From Cherax quadricarinatus (Eukaryota; Arthropoda; Malacostraca; Decapoda; Parastacidae): a stretch of 64,000 nucleotides of DNA. The DNA lies in NCBI RefSeq assembly GCF_038502225.1, contig NC_091298.1, positions 35,713,340 through 35,777,339 on the forward strand. Direction: 5' to 3'. The translations under genes were made by a program, and so were the position numbers. This document shows, in pieces, positions 1 to 12,544 of this stretch (its first letter is position 1; every line of letters starts with the position of its first letter). Below the pieces are notes generated by a model, which made no database searches, was not told the DNA's origin, and was given only the letters and a program-made list of their open reading frames with translations.

Positions 1-320
1 TTAACCAATGATCAAGGATGCACCAACGTGTTGGTGCTCCACTCCCATTGTTAAGGATCATGTGGCGTACTAGTGCTCTATATGCATAGGTAATAATTCA
101 ATGCTGTACTTGGTGGTCAGTTCCAATTCTTAAGGATCCGTATGTGTACTGGCATTACTGTTATATTGGAGCTTTATAACCGTACTTAAGATCCTCTGGT
201 GTGCTGATGCTATATATCCATAGATAAAGATTCATTCATGTGCTTGTGTCTTATACCCATGGATAGCGATAAGCTGGTGTATTGATTCTTAGGGATCAGT
301 GTCCCGGAGTTGGTAAAATG
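1..320. repeat. Degenerate minisatellite, about 40-bp unit
   Basis: Loosely repeated phrases recur here: TTAAGGATC, then a TGTGTACTGG/TGGTGTACTGATG-like stretch, then CTATATATCCATAG-like text, roughly every 38-50 bases (near 51, 130, 185, 225, 250). Units are strongly diverged, so the period is approximate. No coding potential is apparent. Confidence 0.4.
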
Positions 321-1889
321 CTAAGGTAACTGGTACTTATCCTGAGCTACACATATATAACAAGCTAACTGCCAGTTACTAGTGTTTAGGGCATAGGTCC
401 ACATGCATAATTAAAAATCATATATAACCTAATACTATTGCTGAATTATGATATAATCTGACTTTAGTTTTTTATAATATGTAAAGCTATTATAATTATT
501 ATATAAATGTGAAAGAATTTTTATTTTAACATTGCTGGAACAACGGCAGCAACGCCCCATATCCCCTTCCCTTCCCCAGAGGCTACGCCACTGCCTGACC
601 AATATGTTTGAAAGCAATTTGGTGCGATGTTTTTCAGTGATTTGTTTTGGGACGTATGCCTTTATGTCTGTGCTTTAATTTGGTACTTGATTGTCAAACA
701 TACATTTTTTGGGACAGTTTCTGAATATGTCTAGTGGTATTAAATTTTATGTAAATGCGCATATTTAGATTTTAACTATTCCTCTGTACATTTTACTATT
801 TTTAATAACACGAACATAATACATTTGTCTATTAGCATCTTTATATTTTGAAAAGGTGTTTTCAGATTTTGAATTTATGAACATATTAACTAGTAACTAG
901 AGAACAAATTGTCCTGGGTTTTTAGAGCCTTCTCTTTTGCATTGACACTCGACCAATGTACTTTTTCTAGGAACCCATCAATTTTAATTCTGAATGCCCA
1001 CAAGAGCCAAATCAATATCTCTTTCTTGATCTTTATACAATGGTGAAAATGAATTATATGAGGCCATTCTTGTTGGTAGGTTTATGGTATACTAATAGTT
1101 TTAGGGTCCCATTTTATCTAATTATTCTGACATGAAAGAAAGGTCGAGTATCATTTGCTTCTACTAACAGGGTAAATTCTTTAAATGGTTCCAATTATTT
1201 TAGATGTTTCTGGTGATGTAGAAGTGAACCGTCTTGGTTTAATGACTAGAGTGTCATCATACCTTAACCGGGAGATGTGTCGTGGTATATCAGGGAAGCG
1301 ATCGATCTCCCTATATTCTAGGTACATGTTTTGCCAGGATGATACCTATGACTAACTCTGTTAGTAATTCAGATTTCCATTTGCAGTAATTGTTCCTGTG
1401 GGGGAAAAATAATAGATTTCACTGCATTTGCATCTTTTTCACCAACTCTCTGCATAATACCGTTGTCTCCACAATTTAGCTAAGGGTCAACAACGTTAAA
1501 GATGGAAATGAGAAAACTGTTAGGGCCAACATCATTACCAAAATAAAAACACATTTTGTTCATCTGCCAGCTCGACCGATTCAGGAAATGCATGAAGTGG
1601 TTTTATGACGCACGAGAATAAAATGCAACATACTTGAGGTAGGCAACAGGAACCAGCATTGTAAGAAAGCAAACGTGATGGTGTCACTAGGCTTATAAGG
1701 AAGGAAAGTTTATTTGTGCCACACCCGTACTGAACGAGGAGCACAAAGTAAAGGACACAAGATTTACTCTAAGGAATTATCAGTCCACCAAGCAAGGCCG
1801 AGGAATGAAGCGGGAGAGCTGTTGGGAGCAGGGATACCAGTAAGTGAGGGGAGAGATGGTAGAAAAGGTGATAGTTCCCATGCATAGGC
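321..1889. other. AT-rich stretch with no recognised gene
   Basis: Only short unsupported open frames are present on either strand. I see no transposon protein motif, tandem array or inverted repeat that I can defend. The right end, from about 1745, may be the 5' untranslated part of LINE A, but nothing marks a boundary. Confidence 0.4.
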
Positions 1890-2530
1890 ATGACTATACA
1901 ACCAAGAGTTACAGGAAAAAATAAGGGAGACAATGCCCGTGTACAGATAGGACCCAGAGACACAGAGAGAAAGATAATGGGAGGAGGAGAGGGAGAAATC
2001 AATGTTTATTCATGGGCTTCAGGAGAGCGAAGGGAGGACACACAATACAAGACAGCAGAAAGAAAAACAGGAGATTGAAATCATCATCAATGAAATAGGT
2101 GAGGAGGACATGACTGAGATAGTAAATTTTCAGAGAATTGGGGGTACTTGAAGGGGAGAATTCGGCTGGTCAAACTGATTTTCAAGACAGAAACTGTGTG
2201 TAACATGATCCTGCATGAGAAACCATAGCTAAAGAAATCATCAATATACAAGAGGGCGTTCCAAAACTGTGACAGAGCTGAGGGAAAGAATACAGAAGTG
2301 AGAGGGGCTAAGAAAAAGAAACAAGGACAGAGTCAGCAAAGGGCAGCCGGAGCAGGTCAGAGCAACAAATGCAAGCACCCACAGAACCATCCCACAGAAC
2401 CCCACAACCAAACACACTATCCCAACACAACCCACAATGCACACTTACAGCCCCCACTCCGACACTATGCTGTACAATTCCATAGCACACTTCCAGGTCC
2501 CCCACCCCCACAGATCCCCTAGAACACAGT
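1890..2530 (+). pseudogene. LINE A ORF1 remnant (frameshifted)
   Basis: Broken frames read like a LINE ORF1 nucleic-acid-binding protein: EIVNFQRIG, then KGRIRLVKLIFKTET, then LKKSSIYKRAF in successive frames (about 2100-2260), resembling the RRM-like core of many LINE ORF1 proteins. A Lys/Gln-rich and Pro/His-rich tail follows (2298-2522). It lies just upstream of, and in the same orientation as, the endonuclease part of ORF2, as expected in a two-ORF LINE. At least two frameshifts and an internal stop make it non-functional. The family assignment rests on context and short motifs only. Confidence 0.5.
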
Positions 2531-3640
2531 GTTGGAGAGGAAACTGAAGGAATGGTGCACCAATGCTGGTGAAATAACGAGTAAGTGGGAGGAGTGACAC
2601 TAAACATTCAAAGAGTCATCGCCGGACTTCATAGCTCTCATAGAAACCAAGCTCATACGAATGATAACAGATGCCATCTTTGCAACGGGATATCAGATCT
2701 TGAGGAAAAAGAGAAAGAACAGAGGGGTGGAGGAGTGGCGCTGCTCATCAAAAACCAATGGGATTTTGATCAGCTGGAGAGAGGAGACAGAGGAGAAGCA
2801 ATAGAATACATAATAGGAAGACTTCAGTCTGAAGGTTCCATGGTGGTAATTGCAGTAATGTATAACCCACCGCAGAAAAGTAGGAGGCCAAGGCAATATA
2901 ATGACAAGAGTAATAGAGTGATGGTTGACACACTGGCTGAAGTGGCCAGAAGAGCTCACGCAAGCAGTGCAAAGTTGCTGATTATAGATGACTTCAATCA
3001 CAAGGAAATCTACTGGGAGATCCTGGAGCCACATGGGGACCCAGAAACGTGGAGGGCTAAGATAATGGAGGTGGTACTGGAAAACCTCATGTACGAATAC
3101 ATAAGGGATACTAACAGAGACAGAGGAGAAGACGAACCATAAGACTGGACCTAGTATTCACCTTGAGTAGTGCAGATATTGAGGACATTACATATGAAAG
3201 ACCCCTCGGGGACAGTGATCATGTGGTTCTGAGCTTCGAATACATAGTAGAATTACAGGTGGAGAGGTAAGCAGGAAGGGCAGGACGAATTAAGCCAAAC
3301 TACAAGAGAGGGGACTATACAGGCAGAAAGAATTTCCTTCATGGGGTTCAGTGGGACAGAGAACTGGCAGGAAAGTCAGCATACGAGATGTTGGAATATG
3401 TGACAACAATATGCAAGGAAGCTGAAGAGATGTTTATACCCATGGGTAGCAGAAATAACGAAAAATCCAAAATGAGCCCTTGGTTCACCCAAAGGTCTAG
3501 AGAGGCCAAAACCAAGTGTGCTAGAGAATGAAAGAAGTATAGAAGGCAAAAGACCCATGAGAATAGGGAAAGCAGTTGCAGCGTCAGAAATGAAAATGCA
3601 CTGGTATGAAGGGAGGCTCAACGACAATACGACAATACGT
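2531..3640 (+). pseudogene. LINE A ORF2, endonuclease part, 3' truncated
   Basis: This is the amino-terminal part of a non-LTR retrotransposon ORF2. A typical ORF2 start is visible near 2530 (VLERKLKEWCTNAGEI). The exonuclease-endonuclease-phosphatase domain follows: RGGGVALLIKNQ (about 2727), VMYNPPQ, LLIIDDFNHKEIYW near 2980 (where the usual GDFN has become DDFN), then after a frameshift LDLVFTLSSADIED and GDSDHVVLSFEY near 3205-3240. A linker continues to about 3630, where it stops abruptly against the minus-strand Tx1-like LINE; no reverse transcriptase is left. The same ORF2 start motif occurs on the minus strand near 46950, marking a second copy. Several frameshifts and stops make it inactive. 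Confidence 0.75.
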
Positions 3641-6290
3641 GTACCATTAACACACTCGCACAGGTATTGATATGTCTCACAAACTGGATTACCTGCCACT
3701 CGCAGGTATTGCACATATGTATGCTTGACAAAAAGAGCAAGCATTGATGCATGAAAATCTAATAATCCCAAACCCCCCCTTGCGAACACTTAAACTAAGT
3801 ACACTGCGACGTAACCAGGAACACCGACTTCCCCAGATAAAACGAAAAACACGCACCAACGAACGTGTCTCATCTCTTGGACACAACATGCCACACTTTA
3901 GCATATAGGATGGTATTAGTAACTATCACTCGCTGATGGAGAGTTAGCTCATGTAACCTCAGCATACCGACAAGCCGGATAACGCTGTCAACCACCATCT
4001 TGGAATTGAGCACACGTCATTCAGTTCTACTAGCCGCATGAATTATTCTGCATATTTTCAAAGATTCACGCACAACCCACGGACTCTCCACGGAGAATGG
4101 ACCTCGTTGCCATGGCCCTAAAAGTAAGAGTCCAGACTTATCCTTATTACATATCATACCCGTAGCCTCGCTAAAAGTGGTCACAATACGATCTACGGCA
4201 GACAAACTACCGGCATCTATAAGCATGAGCGTTGTATCATCAACATAGCCAACAATATGGAAAGGCCTACCGCACTGCCCATTACATGGATGCTGCTCAC
4301 ACCCGGCTGCCAGTGTCCTATATAATGGCTCTTGATAAATAGCAAATAAAATTTGTGATAACGGACACCCCTGGCGAATCCCATGATGCAAATATACAGA
4401 CGTACCAAACTTCCCGTTTACCTGGTCGCGCAAACTCACGTCAGTATACAAAGACATAACCCACTTAACAATCGTTCGTGCGAAACCCAGCTGCTCCATT
4501 ATCATTTTCAACACAAGATGATCAACGTTATCAAACGCAGCCTTCCAGTCTAACGCCAAAATCCCTCCCCCCCTACCCATTTCACTTTGGTGGTCGCGAA
4601 CAAAATCACCAGGTACCTTTCGGCCTAAATACAGCGATCGTCCCGGGATACCAGCTTGACCTGGATGTAAAACCTTCTCTAAGATGGGTTTAAGGCGATT
4701 GCACAAAATTTTTGCATATAATTTATAGTTAGTGTTTAACAGGGTAATCGCCCTGTAATCATGTATATCAGTTCATTCGTTTTTTTTCGGAACAAGGACC
4801 ACAATACCTTCTCGCTGAGACCTACTTAAACAACCCCGATTTTTCATACTATTTAATAACCGAACAAGAAACTCACGTAACTCGCCCCAGTATTCTAAAT
4901 AAAATTCACATGACTCCGGCAATTTTCATTTTTTTCATGTCCTGCAGAGTTGTCCGTATTTCATCAGCACAACAGGCCCCATAGCATATTGTTGTTCATC
5001 CTCTATTAATTTACGAGTCACCCACGACTGGACGACATCCATGGCAACAGTACTATTTCGACTACCACTAAATGTATCACGGTAAACTATGTCAGCATAA
5101 AGACTCATACGATCGGTATCCATTATCGTCGTACCCGACGGGAAGGACTCAACCCTGTCCCGCACCGTAAAACCCATTATATTGAACGCCCGACAACGCT
5201 GACTTTGTTCAAGTAGAACATACGCAGATGGTCGGTCTCCCCAAAGAACTTCATCAATTCCCGCCGCAATTCGCGCCCCCTGAAATGACTGATTTTGTAA
5301 ATCCGATATTTCCGCTTTCAGGGCGGCGATGGTGGTTACCGGATATGCCGCACGTGGCTCGTAACACGCACGTAATTGATGCCGTAAGTAATTCAACTTG
5401 CCATAACGCAATTGTATCGCCTCTTGACTCATCGCCCGAAAAAAGGATTTAATACAGGGTTTAACCCTTACATCCCACCACTGTAGAATATCTACGACAC
5501 CCATCCGATTATTCCATAATTGAGACCACATCCGACGAAATAAATCAAGAATTTCATCCCCTTTTAAAAGACTAACATTTAATTTCCAAACCGAGGAACG
5601 ACTTGTGGCAAACCAGACCAAGCGAGACCCACCAAAACCGCACGATGATCAGTAAAATGTTCATCACATGTCTGGATACTCTGTATGTCAACAGCACGCG
5701 CTAAATAGATCCTATCGAGTCGCGCCGCGTAACCCTGTCGGACAAAAGTAAAATCCACCCCAGCAACTACGTCACCTCCCACATCGCGCAACGCAACCCA
5801 AAAATTGAGAACAGAGCCCACTACCCCGGCGTTCCACATCCCGACGTCGTGTAACGCAATTCCAGTCACCTCCCAAAACGGATACTGCAGGAAGCCACCG
5901 TTAATGATACACAAGCGTCTCCTGAAAAAACTGATTTTTCGTAACCGCATCCCCCGCCGCAGGCCCATTTACGCTAATGAATCCGACTCTCATCGTACCC
6001 CACCACCCGTCAACACTCACCAAACGACAGTCAGACCCAACTTTCCAATGATGTAACCGGAAAGGACTGTTCTCTCGTATCAACACTGCCACACCACCTT
6101 TTAACCGCGGACTATTCACACCGTACACAACATAACCTCGTATTCTCAATTCACCCACATCCCGAAAATTATGTTCTTGAAGAAACACAACGTCAGGTTT
6201 AAAATGATATAAACACTGCTCATAATCATCTTTCCTATGCACCGCCCTTAAACCATTGACATTTATAGTTAAACACTGGAATATTGCTGG
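3640..6290 (-). pseudogene. Tx1/L1-like LINE ORF2 (endonuclease plus reverse transcriptase), decayed
   Basis: Read on the minus strand, an endonuclease domain begins near 6290 (CLTINVNGL in a shifted frame), with VVFLQEHNF, GGVAVLI, then RLDRIYLAR and HFTDHRAVLVGL down to about 5640. A linker runs to 4935. The reverse transcriptase starts near 4760 with DYRAITLLNTNYKLYAKIL, then ILALDWKAAFDNVDH (palm A), GIRQGCPLSQILFAIY and the catalytic GYVDDTTL near 4230. The carboxy-terminal region includes FIWGSRCSWLRRSVLSLS and GGLGLLDFHASMLALF near 3700-3860. The DYRAITLLN phrase, YVDD box and C-terminal region are typical of the L1/Tx1 group. At least five frame changes divide it, so it is dead. ORF1 lies upstream on the same strand. 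Confidence 0.8.
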
Positions 6291-6339
6291 CTTTCATCAC
6301 ACACATTCGCTCTTAACACATTTAGACACTGAGCTACGT

Positions 6340-7545
6340 CACCGCCAGTGCCACTAACATCGCCTGGCGGGAGACTCATCACTGGCATCATCTTCAAAGC
6401 TATTAGCCGCAATTGCGGCCCACGACTTTTTTCGAGATCGATGTCCTGGTGTCAGTTCGTCATCACTACTTGAATTCCCTGCCGCCCGCTTACAGGAGCT
6501 CCCGTCGAGAACAGTGCGGGCAGGCGAGGTCACGTGTGCATGGATGTCCACGCTAGTAGTTATCACAGTGAGTCCGTCGGGAGTCGCAATCGTTGATGGT
6601 GGACTACCATTGCTATTATCGGATGCCACTGGGGTGGATGGCGGCGCCGGACACTCCTCCACTGCAACATATAATTCCGGAAAAGACACAGGGATGCCTA
6701 GCTCGACCTCACGAGACAGAACAACATCAGTTGACGTCGCCGTGACACCGTCATCTCAACGCTCTTCTCTATACAGGGCAATGTTGCACACGGCGAATCA
6801 GGTGTAGAGACAGGTACATCGAGAGAAGACTGTTGAGACGTTGGTGTCGGGCGGGCACCCGCCCCTGCCATGGACTCAGGGGCCTGTGTAGGAGCGTCTG
6901 ACGGCACACTTTCCCCACGTTGTCGAGAAAGCTGACGATCACATTGATATGCCATGTGTCCATATGCATCACATAACCGACACGTCTTCCTTTGCCCCGG
7001 ATAATACACATATACCTGAGTACGGTAGACTCCGAGGACAACAAAAGACGGGATGGGCATTTTGAGGGACATTTTCAAAGAAAATGACCCATCAGGTTTA
7101 CCGTCAAACGGGCCATAGCTCCATACCCCTGCAGTAGCCTGATGGATCGTCCCAAATTTAGTGAAGGCCAGACGGATTGCATACTCATCAGCTTCGAAAG
7201 GGATATTTCGAAGCTTGACCCACGTGTAAGTGCGGGATACGTCCCGCAGACACACTGCCAGGTGAACACAGCTGGGTTCACCTGGCAACGTAGATCTTGA
7301 TATCGTCGAACAACCTCCTCATACACCGTAGGAGTCGTAAACTTGACGAAAATTCGGGAAGCACCGTTCACAGAAACACCATATATGTCATCATTGGAGA
7401 TCTTGTATGTATCCCGCAGGATTTGAAGTAGGAGGATGTCGACATTAGAAACCAACAAAGATCCTTGTAAAAGCTCCACACAGACGGTATTAACCCGTCG
7501 CCGGCTTCCCTCCATCTTGTAGGTAATGTTGATTTTCGCCACAAA
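6340..7545 (-). pseudogene. Tx1/L1-like LINE ORF1 with CCHC zinc knuckle, frameshifted
   Basis: The minus strand encodes an ORF1-type nucleic-acid-binding protein in three overlapping frames: 7542-7075, 7288-6698 and 6689-6354. The start region (MAKINITYKMEG) leads into a putative RRM-like fold containing DDIYGVSVNGASRIFVKF. A canonical CX2CX4HX4C zinc knuckle, CRLCDAYGHMAYQC, sits near 6945-6990. A low-complexity Ser/Pro/Thr tail follows. Position directly upstream of the ORF2 remnant, same orientation and knuckle motif support ORF1 of the same element. Frameshifts near 7250-7290 and 6690 make it inactive. The 5' end of the element is not defined; unrelated BEL sequence begins by 7625. Confidence 0.75.
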
Positions 7546-7624
7546 CGCTCACCTCGGCACCTGAGAGGGAACTACGTTTTAGTATCCAATCTGATCCATC
7601 CAGATCCAACTTGTTACTTAATTA

Positions 7625-7915
7625 AGGCTTTCCAATTTGACTTTAACCTGCTGCAATTTTTTATAATTGTGTTCTGGAGTTTTTAAAATAACCACAGTAG
7701 TTACTAGGTCCAACCTACTTTGCTCTAACAAATTAACTGCTTCTGGGCAACTATTGTCAACATTTGGAAAACTTTGTATCAAAATGTGAGCGTCACCTCT
7801 TGTCCTTTAATGGTAACACATGCAAGATCATTCCTATTACGTACAGCCTCCATGCCTATAGATCAGAATTCTTCCCAGCTGTCTCCTAGATTAAATATAG
7901 GTAGACATAGTTGGA
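7625..7915 (-). pseudogene. Old BEL/Pao gag fragment
   Basis: This stretch is a diverged copy of the gag segment at about 15965-16290. Shared minus-strand phrases include a DLACV-like region, GDAHILIQSFPNVD, EAVNLL, EQSRLDLV and HNYKKLQQVKVKLES. It is an isolated piece without LTRs and lies outside the complete BEL element to its right, so it marks an older insertion of a related family. Nothing around it suggests function. Confidence 0.7.
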
Positions 7916-9205
7916 GCTCACTCGGCCATCAATGCTTTAAACATCAAGTGCCCAGTATTACTGGACATGTCACCCCTTATGCGAGCAAATTTGTGGTCAT
8001 GGAAGCTTCTGGTATTCCAAATAGGAAAAGAAAGAAATTAGTCCTGTACCCTCCATCACAGGACCTCCCTTAAACCTCTATAATTATATACCCCTGATTT
8101 GTTTACTGTGTGAATTAATAAACTTCGTGGCGGACGAAATTTCTTGACAATAAAATACCTTAACCTGAATTGTATGCTTTACTTATATTCTGTCAGAATA
8201 TTCTGCCATTACATTACCCTACTGGCTTTCAGGTACAAGATGGTCCTATCAAGACTGATTATTCTACTGTCAAATTAAGACTTCCAGCAATTTCTGTAAC
8301 CTTACTAGACAAGAAAACTTTAAATGCATATAGGGTAACAGAAGGAAGGGTTCTATACAGTCTCTTTAATATGTCATTCATAATCACTTTTACAAAGAAG
8401 ACTTTACAGCAAACCACTAAATCACTGCCTAACCTCTGTCAGTCCCGTCACCTCCAGTTGTCTTGTGGTGCTGTCCTTATTAAAACAGTCCTAATTGGAC
8501 TTTAGGAAAAACGCTGTGAAAATTCTGAGCCGGAGTTTCTGGCAAGTTTCAGTTCGTTTGTATGAAGCTGTGGCATTGATGTATAACAAGAAAAAATTGA
8601 GGACTCTCTCAGTCACGCTATTTACAGGATCTTGTTCTTCATTGTCCACTTGGAAATCATCAGTAAATTAGTGTTTCACAAGAATTCTACACAAATGTTT
8701 AAATTCTTATCACAGAGTTGAAAATCAACGAATTAATCTAGCGATTTTCGAACAACTCATGTAGCATGCTGAAGGGTTTAGTAGCACTGATTCCTCAAGA
8801 TGTTTCATTTGTAGAGAAATCTTGAAATCTGTAGAAGAATTTGCTAGTGTTCAGACCATTCTGTGACGCTTTCATAGTTCAGTATCAGCTGGTGTGCATC
8901 AGTGTGACTGCCAGCTAATTTTATAACGTGTGAACGTAGTTTTTCCTGCCTGTGACTGACAGTAAGTTGCTTGAGGTTAAACAATAGTGACAGCAAGACA
9001 CTTGATATTCAAGTTATACCTAAAAATTCGAGAAGAGCCAAGAGTGTGAACGTTGAATGTATCACTGATACTTTGCTTCCAACCATAACAACTGAGGAAT
9101 CACATTGTTATAACTGTTCAGTTAGCCTCTCACTGGAAAGTAGAATGAATCTATTATGTTCGTCCTGCATATCGACCATTTCGGGTTTAGTGCTTAATTT
9201 GATTA

Positions 9206-9278
<73 letters not shown>

Positions 9279-9598
9279 TTCTTCCTGCACATCAAGTTAT
9301 ATACTGATGAAATTTCATATGATTATTGTTTTTATTCTTCGGAAAGGACATGTTTTCTCTCATTAAGTGTGATTATTCAGACAATGTTGATATTTTTATT
9401 ATTCAGTAATATACAGTCTAAGTATAAAAGAGTATGCTTGCTTTGCAAAAGCAAGTGTCTCTCTAGTCCCCCTACCCAACCAGCTAGTTACCAAAGCACG
9501 CACAAAAAAGTCCTGGCGCTCCTGACATCTGGCACTACTGTGACAAGGTTACATCAGAGGCACTAACTGTGGCCCTACTGCCCTACTGTCTTACCAAA
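7916..9598. other. Non-coding stretch, no recognised gene
   Basis: Apart from the TTA microsatellite at about 9206-9278, I recognise nothing. An open frame at 8170-8505 has no motif I know and a composition like its surroundings. The right end is the target site of the BEL element. Confidence 0.4.
9206..9278. repeat. (TTA)n microsatellite
   Basis: About 24 uninterrupted TTA units. The poly-Leu and poly-Asn open frames across it come from the repeat and are not genes. Confidence 0.97.
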
Positions 9599-9603
9599 CA
9601 GCT

Positions 9604-10302
9604 TGTGGAAAATTGCATTTATCTGAATGTAACTAATTATGTACATAACAGTAAATGATAACAAAGATAATTATTATTTATCAATGTTACATAGACAAGT
9701 AGGAATCTGGGACACTTAAGTCGCAAAAAATGTCCCCCTTCGAAACCTACCACTGTTATAACCACAAGTTGCTCTGGACCTATTAATTAAATGAAATATA
9801 CATACACCAAGAATACTGGTAAATATATAAATTTGTGGACTGTATATTGAAAATAATAAATGGTTATATACATACACAATTACATAACAGAAGGAAAATA
9901 TATCTTAATATCACCCACCAATTTGACTGGAGATTAATGTGTATCATACTCAGAAAACCTCACTCTAAATCTATGAAAACACTGGCCAGAATTATACACA
10001 AATCTAGAGAGCTTATCTGAGGTTACTGGAGCTGTCTTGTCCAGTCGTCTGATATCTCAAGTTATGCAGGAATGCATGTCCAACAATTTCGCCTCCTATT
10101 TGCGAGGTGTCAGCCCAATTTTAACTTCTAGAGCACGAAAATTCCTTCCCATTGCATCCAATTCAAAACCAAGATGGCCAGTCTCGTCTGCGCAGACGCA
10201 GGCTTTCCGTTTTCTATGACATAAATATTATTAAATACAGGATGGCCATCTATTTACATATAAATACTGAATTTCTGGAAAATATATACGCTATTTTCCA
10301 CA
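9604..10302 (-). repeat. BEL/Pao 3' LTR
   Basis: It matches 21330-22027 over its full length. It starts TGTGGAAAAT and ends ATTTTCCACA on the plus strand. It keeps a stretch of about 16-19 bases near 9810-9835 that the other LTR lacks, and lacks a few short segments found there (near 9970 and 10150). Open frames inside it, such as 10037-10219, recur in the other LTR and are not genes. Confidence 0.93.
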
Positions 10303-10334
10303 ATGCGGCCGGCCGGAGTTCGTTGCTAAACGAT

Positions 10335-10670
10335 TCAAATTACTCCTTCCTTTAGGAGACGATTCCAGCCAGTTCTGGCTTGAGTGGCTGTTCTCCTAGT
10401 AGGTCTTACTACGATTTCATCTTCCGGCATCACTTGGTCTGCATTATCTTCCATATCACTCGTGTCACTTTCCCTCAGATTTTCATTTATGTTTGATTGA
10501 ACACCTAATTCCAAGGGAATCAATTTATTGTGCGTAAACTTTCCTGGCCACGACACAACACTTTGACATTCCTGATAACACCTTGTGCATCTGGGTAAAA
10601 TGTCAATACTTTGCCCAGAGGCCACAATGTTCGATGTTGTTCAGTGTCAATTAACACAATGTCACCTGGT
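10335..10670 (-). pseudogene. BEL/Pao pol C-terminal DUF5641-like region
   Basis: Just past the integrase, in a shifted frame, the minus strand reads through PGDIVLIDTEQHRTLWPLGK and on into an acidic tail (DTSDMEDNADQVMPEDEI) ending near 10337. DUF5641 is the usual carboxy-terminal domain of BEL/Pao polyproteins. The frame changes near 10660 and again near 10535, so the protein is interrupted. A purine run (AAAGGAAGGAG on the minus strand, 10343-10353) overlaps its end. Confidence 0.65.
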
Positions 10671-12544
10671 TAAATGGTCTGTCGATTTACTGCCTCTGTC
10701 GCACCATAAAAGTGTTCACGTAGTATAAGAAGATATTCCTTACGCCACACATTAGACCAATGATCAATTACTTTATTTAACATTTTAAATTTATTACACA
10801 ACACTGCCGCATCATTGTAATCTTCATCACTTTCTTCCGGATTATCTCTATAGACAGGGGCAGCTTCCAATTTCCTTCCACATATTAGGTGAGAAGGCGT
10901 TAATACATCTGCACCAGGTGTATCACTCATGTACGAGAAAGGCCTATTATTTATACGATTTTCTGCCTCCACTAACACTGCATGGAATTCTTCCAAATTA
11001 ATTCTCTTCCGGTGTAGTACTTTGCGGAGACACCTCTTCACTGTGCCTATCAGTCTTTCGTACAGCCGCCCCTGCCAAGGAGCTCTAGGAGTAATAAATT
11101 TCCAGGTACACCCCCGCTGGGTTAACAGAGATTGAACATCGTCACTATTATTTAATTCTATCAAGTGTTGAGCACCTGCTACAAAATTTGTGGCATTATC
11201 TGAAATCATCAACCTCGGACAGGATCTCCTAGCTGCAAATTTTCGAAACAGCTGTACAAACTGTTCTGCAGACAAGTCCTGTGCCACTTCTAAATGAACT
11301 GCCCTTGTAGCAGTACAGGTGAACAAACAAACATACACTTTCAGTGGAACACCATTTGATGTACCTGTTAAAATTATTGGACTACTAGAGTCTTCACCTG
11401 TTACATCAAATGGTTTCACTAATTGTTCATGCTCCTTTGGCAATGGTGGAGGACCTGGGTACATATAGGATCTGGCATCCACACGGCGACATATTACACA
11501 AGATTTAATCACCCTTTTTACACTTTGCCGTCCTTGTGGAATCCAGAAAGTTTCCCTAATACAATTTAAGGTATCTTGTACCCCACCATGCATTACATTT
11601 TTATGGGCATTTAGAACAATCAAATTTGTTAGATGATGAGTTTTGGGCAGTAAGATAGGGTGTTTAGCATAATCACCCAATTCAGCATTTTGTAACCTAC
11701 CTCTGCACCTAATTACATTGTTCTCTAAATACAGCCCCAATTTCTCTATTATAGAACCTTTCACAATTTTTCTTTCCATCATCAATTTAATCTCATTTCC
11801 ATAGATTTCCTCCTGTACCCTCTTTATCCAATATTCAAGACGATGTGAAAACTTATATGAAATATTTATCTTGTTTAGAAATTCAAACACCAACTTAGTT
11901 ACATTGATCAGTTTGGGTAAAGAAGAATACCTATTTATATCAATGGATAAAGAAGGACAAACTATTGGAGTGGTGGTCACAGTAATTTCAACAGGAGCAA
12001 TATACGCCTTTTGTACAGGCCAATTAGCTTTATTTACCAAACAGCTCAGTCCTTTAAACCATGATACAGGATTTACAAATTTAGCATAAGGTAAACCTCG
12101 AGACAAGAAATCAGCTGGATTCTCCTCACCAGGTATATGATTAAATGTTAACATATGCTGACCCAAACTATTATACTTCTCTTGCATCTGATTAATTTCA
12201 GCGACTCCGTTTTGTACGTACACAATTTTACTGTTTCCATTATGAATCCATTGTAAGGATACCTCATTATCAGACCAAATTACAGTGTCGCTAATATTTA
12301 TCTCCTGCAACTTATTTCTTATATAATTAGCTAATTTGACACCTACATAAATGGCTGTTAATTCCAACTGAGGTAAAGTACGTGATTTAATTGGAGACAC
12401 TTTAGCCTTAGACATAACAAGAGAAATAACACTATTACGTTGAAGGTAAGCAACTGCTCCATATGCCAATTTTGAAGCATCACAAAAAATGTGGAGTACA
12501 TTTTTCCCATTTGGATTGGCCACCTGGCATGGGAACTCCAACAT
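10670..12544 (-). pseudogene. BEL/Pao pol: RNase H and integrase
   Basis: A 624-residue minus-strand frame covers the second half of pol. RNase H comes first, with acidic residues in HIFCDASK (about residue 20), PQLELTA (about 60) and VIWSDNEVSL (about 90). The integrase zinc-binding region is near residues 310-350 (NAHKNVMHGG to CVICRR). The integrase core follows with D in VTGEDSS (about 377), D in MISDNATNF (about 440) and E in LYERLIGTVK (about 490), giving a complete D-D-E set. The usual APWWGG appears as APWQGR. The frame overlaps the reverse transcriptase frame by 187 bp, consistent with a frameshift near 12490, and ends before DUF5641. It could not be expressed as a full polyprotein. 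Confidence 0.88.

Noticed and set aside
9108..9290. Poly-Asn protein on the minus strand
   Set aside because: Translation of the TTA microsatellite.
10037..10355. Small genes near the BEL 3' end
   Set aside because: The frames lie in the LTR and recur at 21751-22098 in the other LTR.
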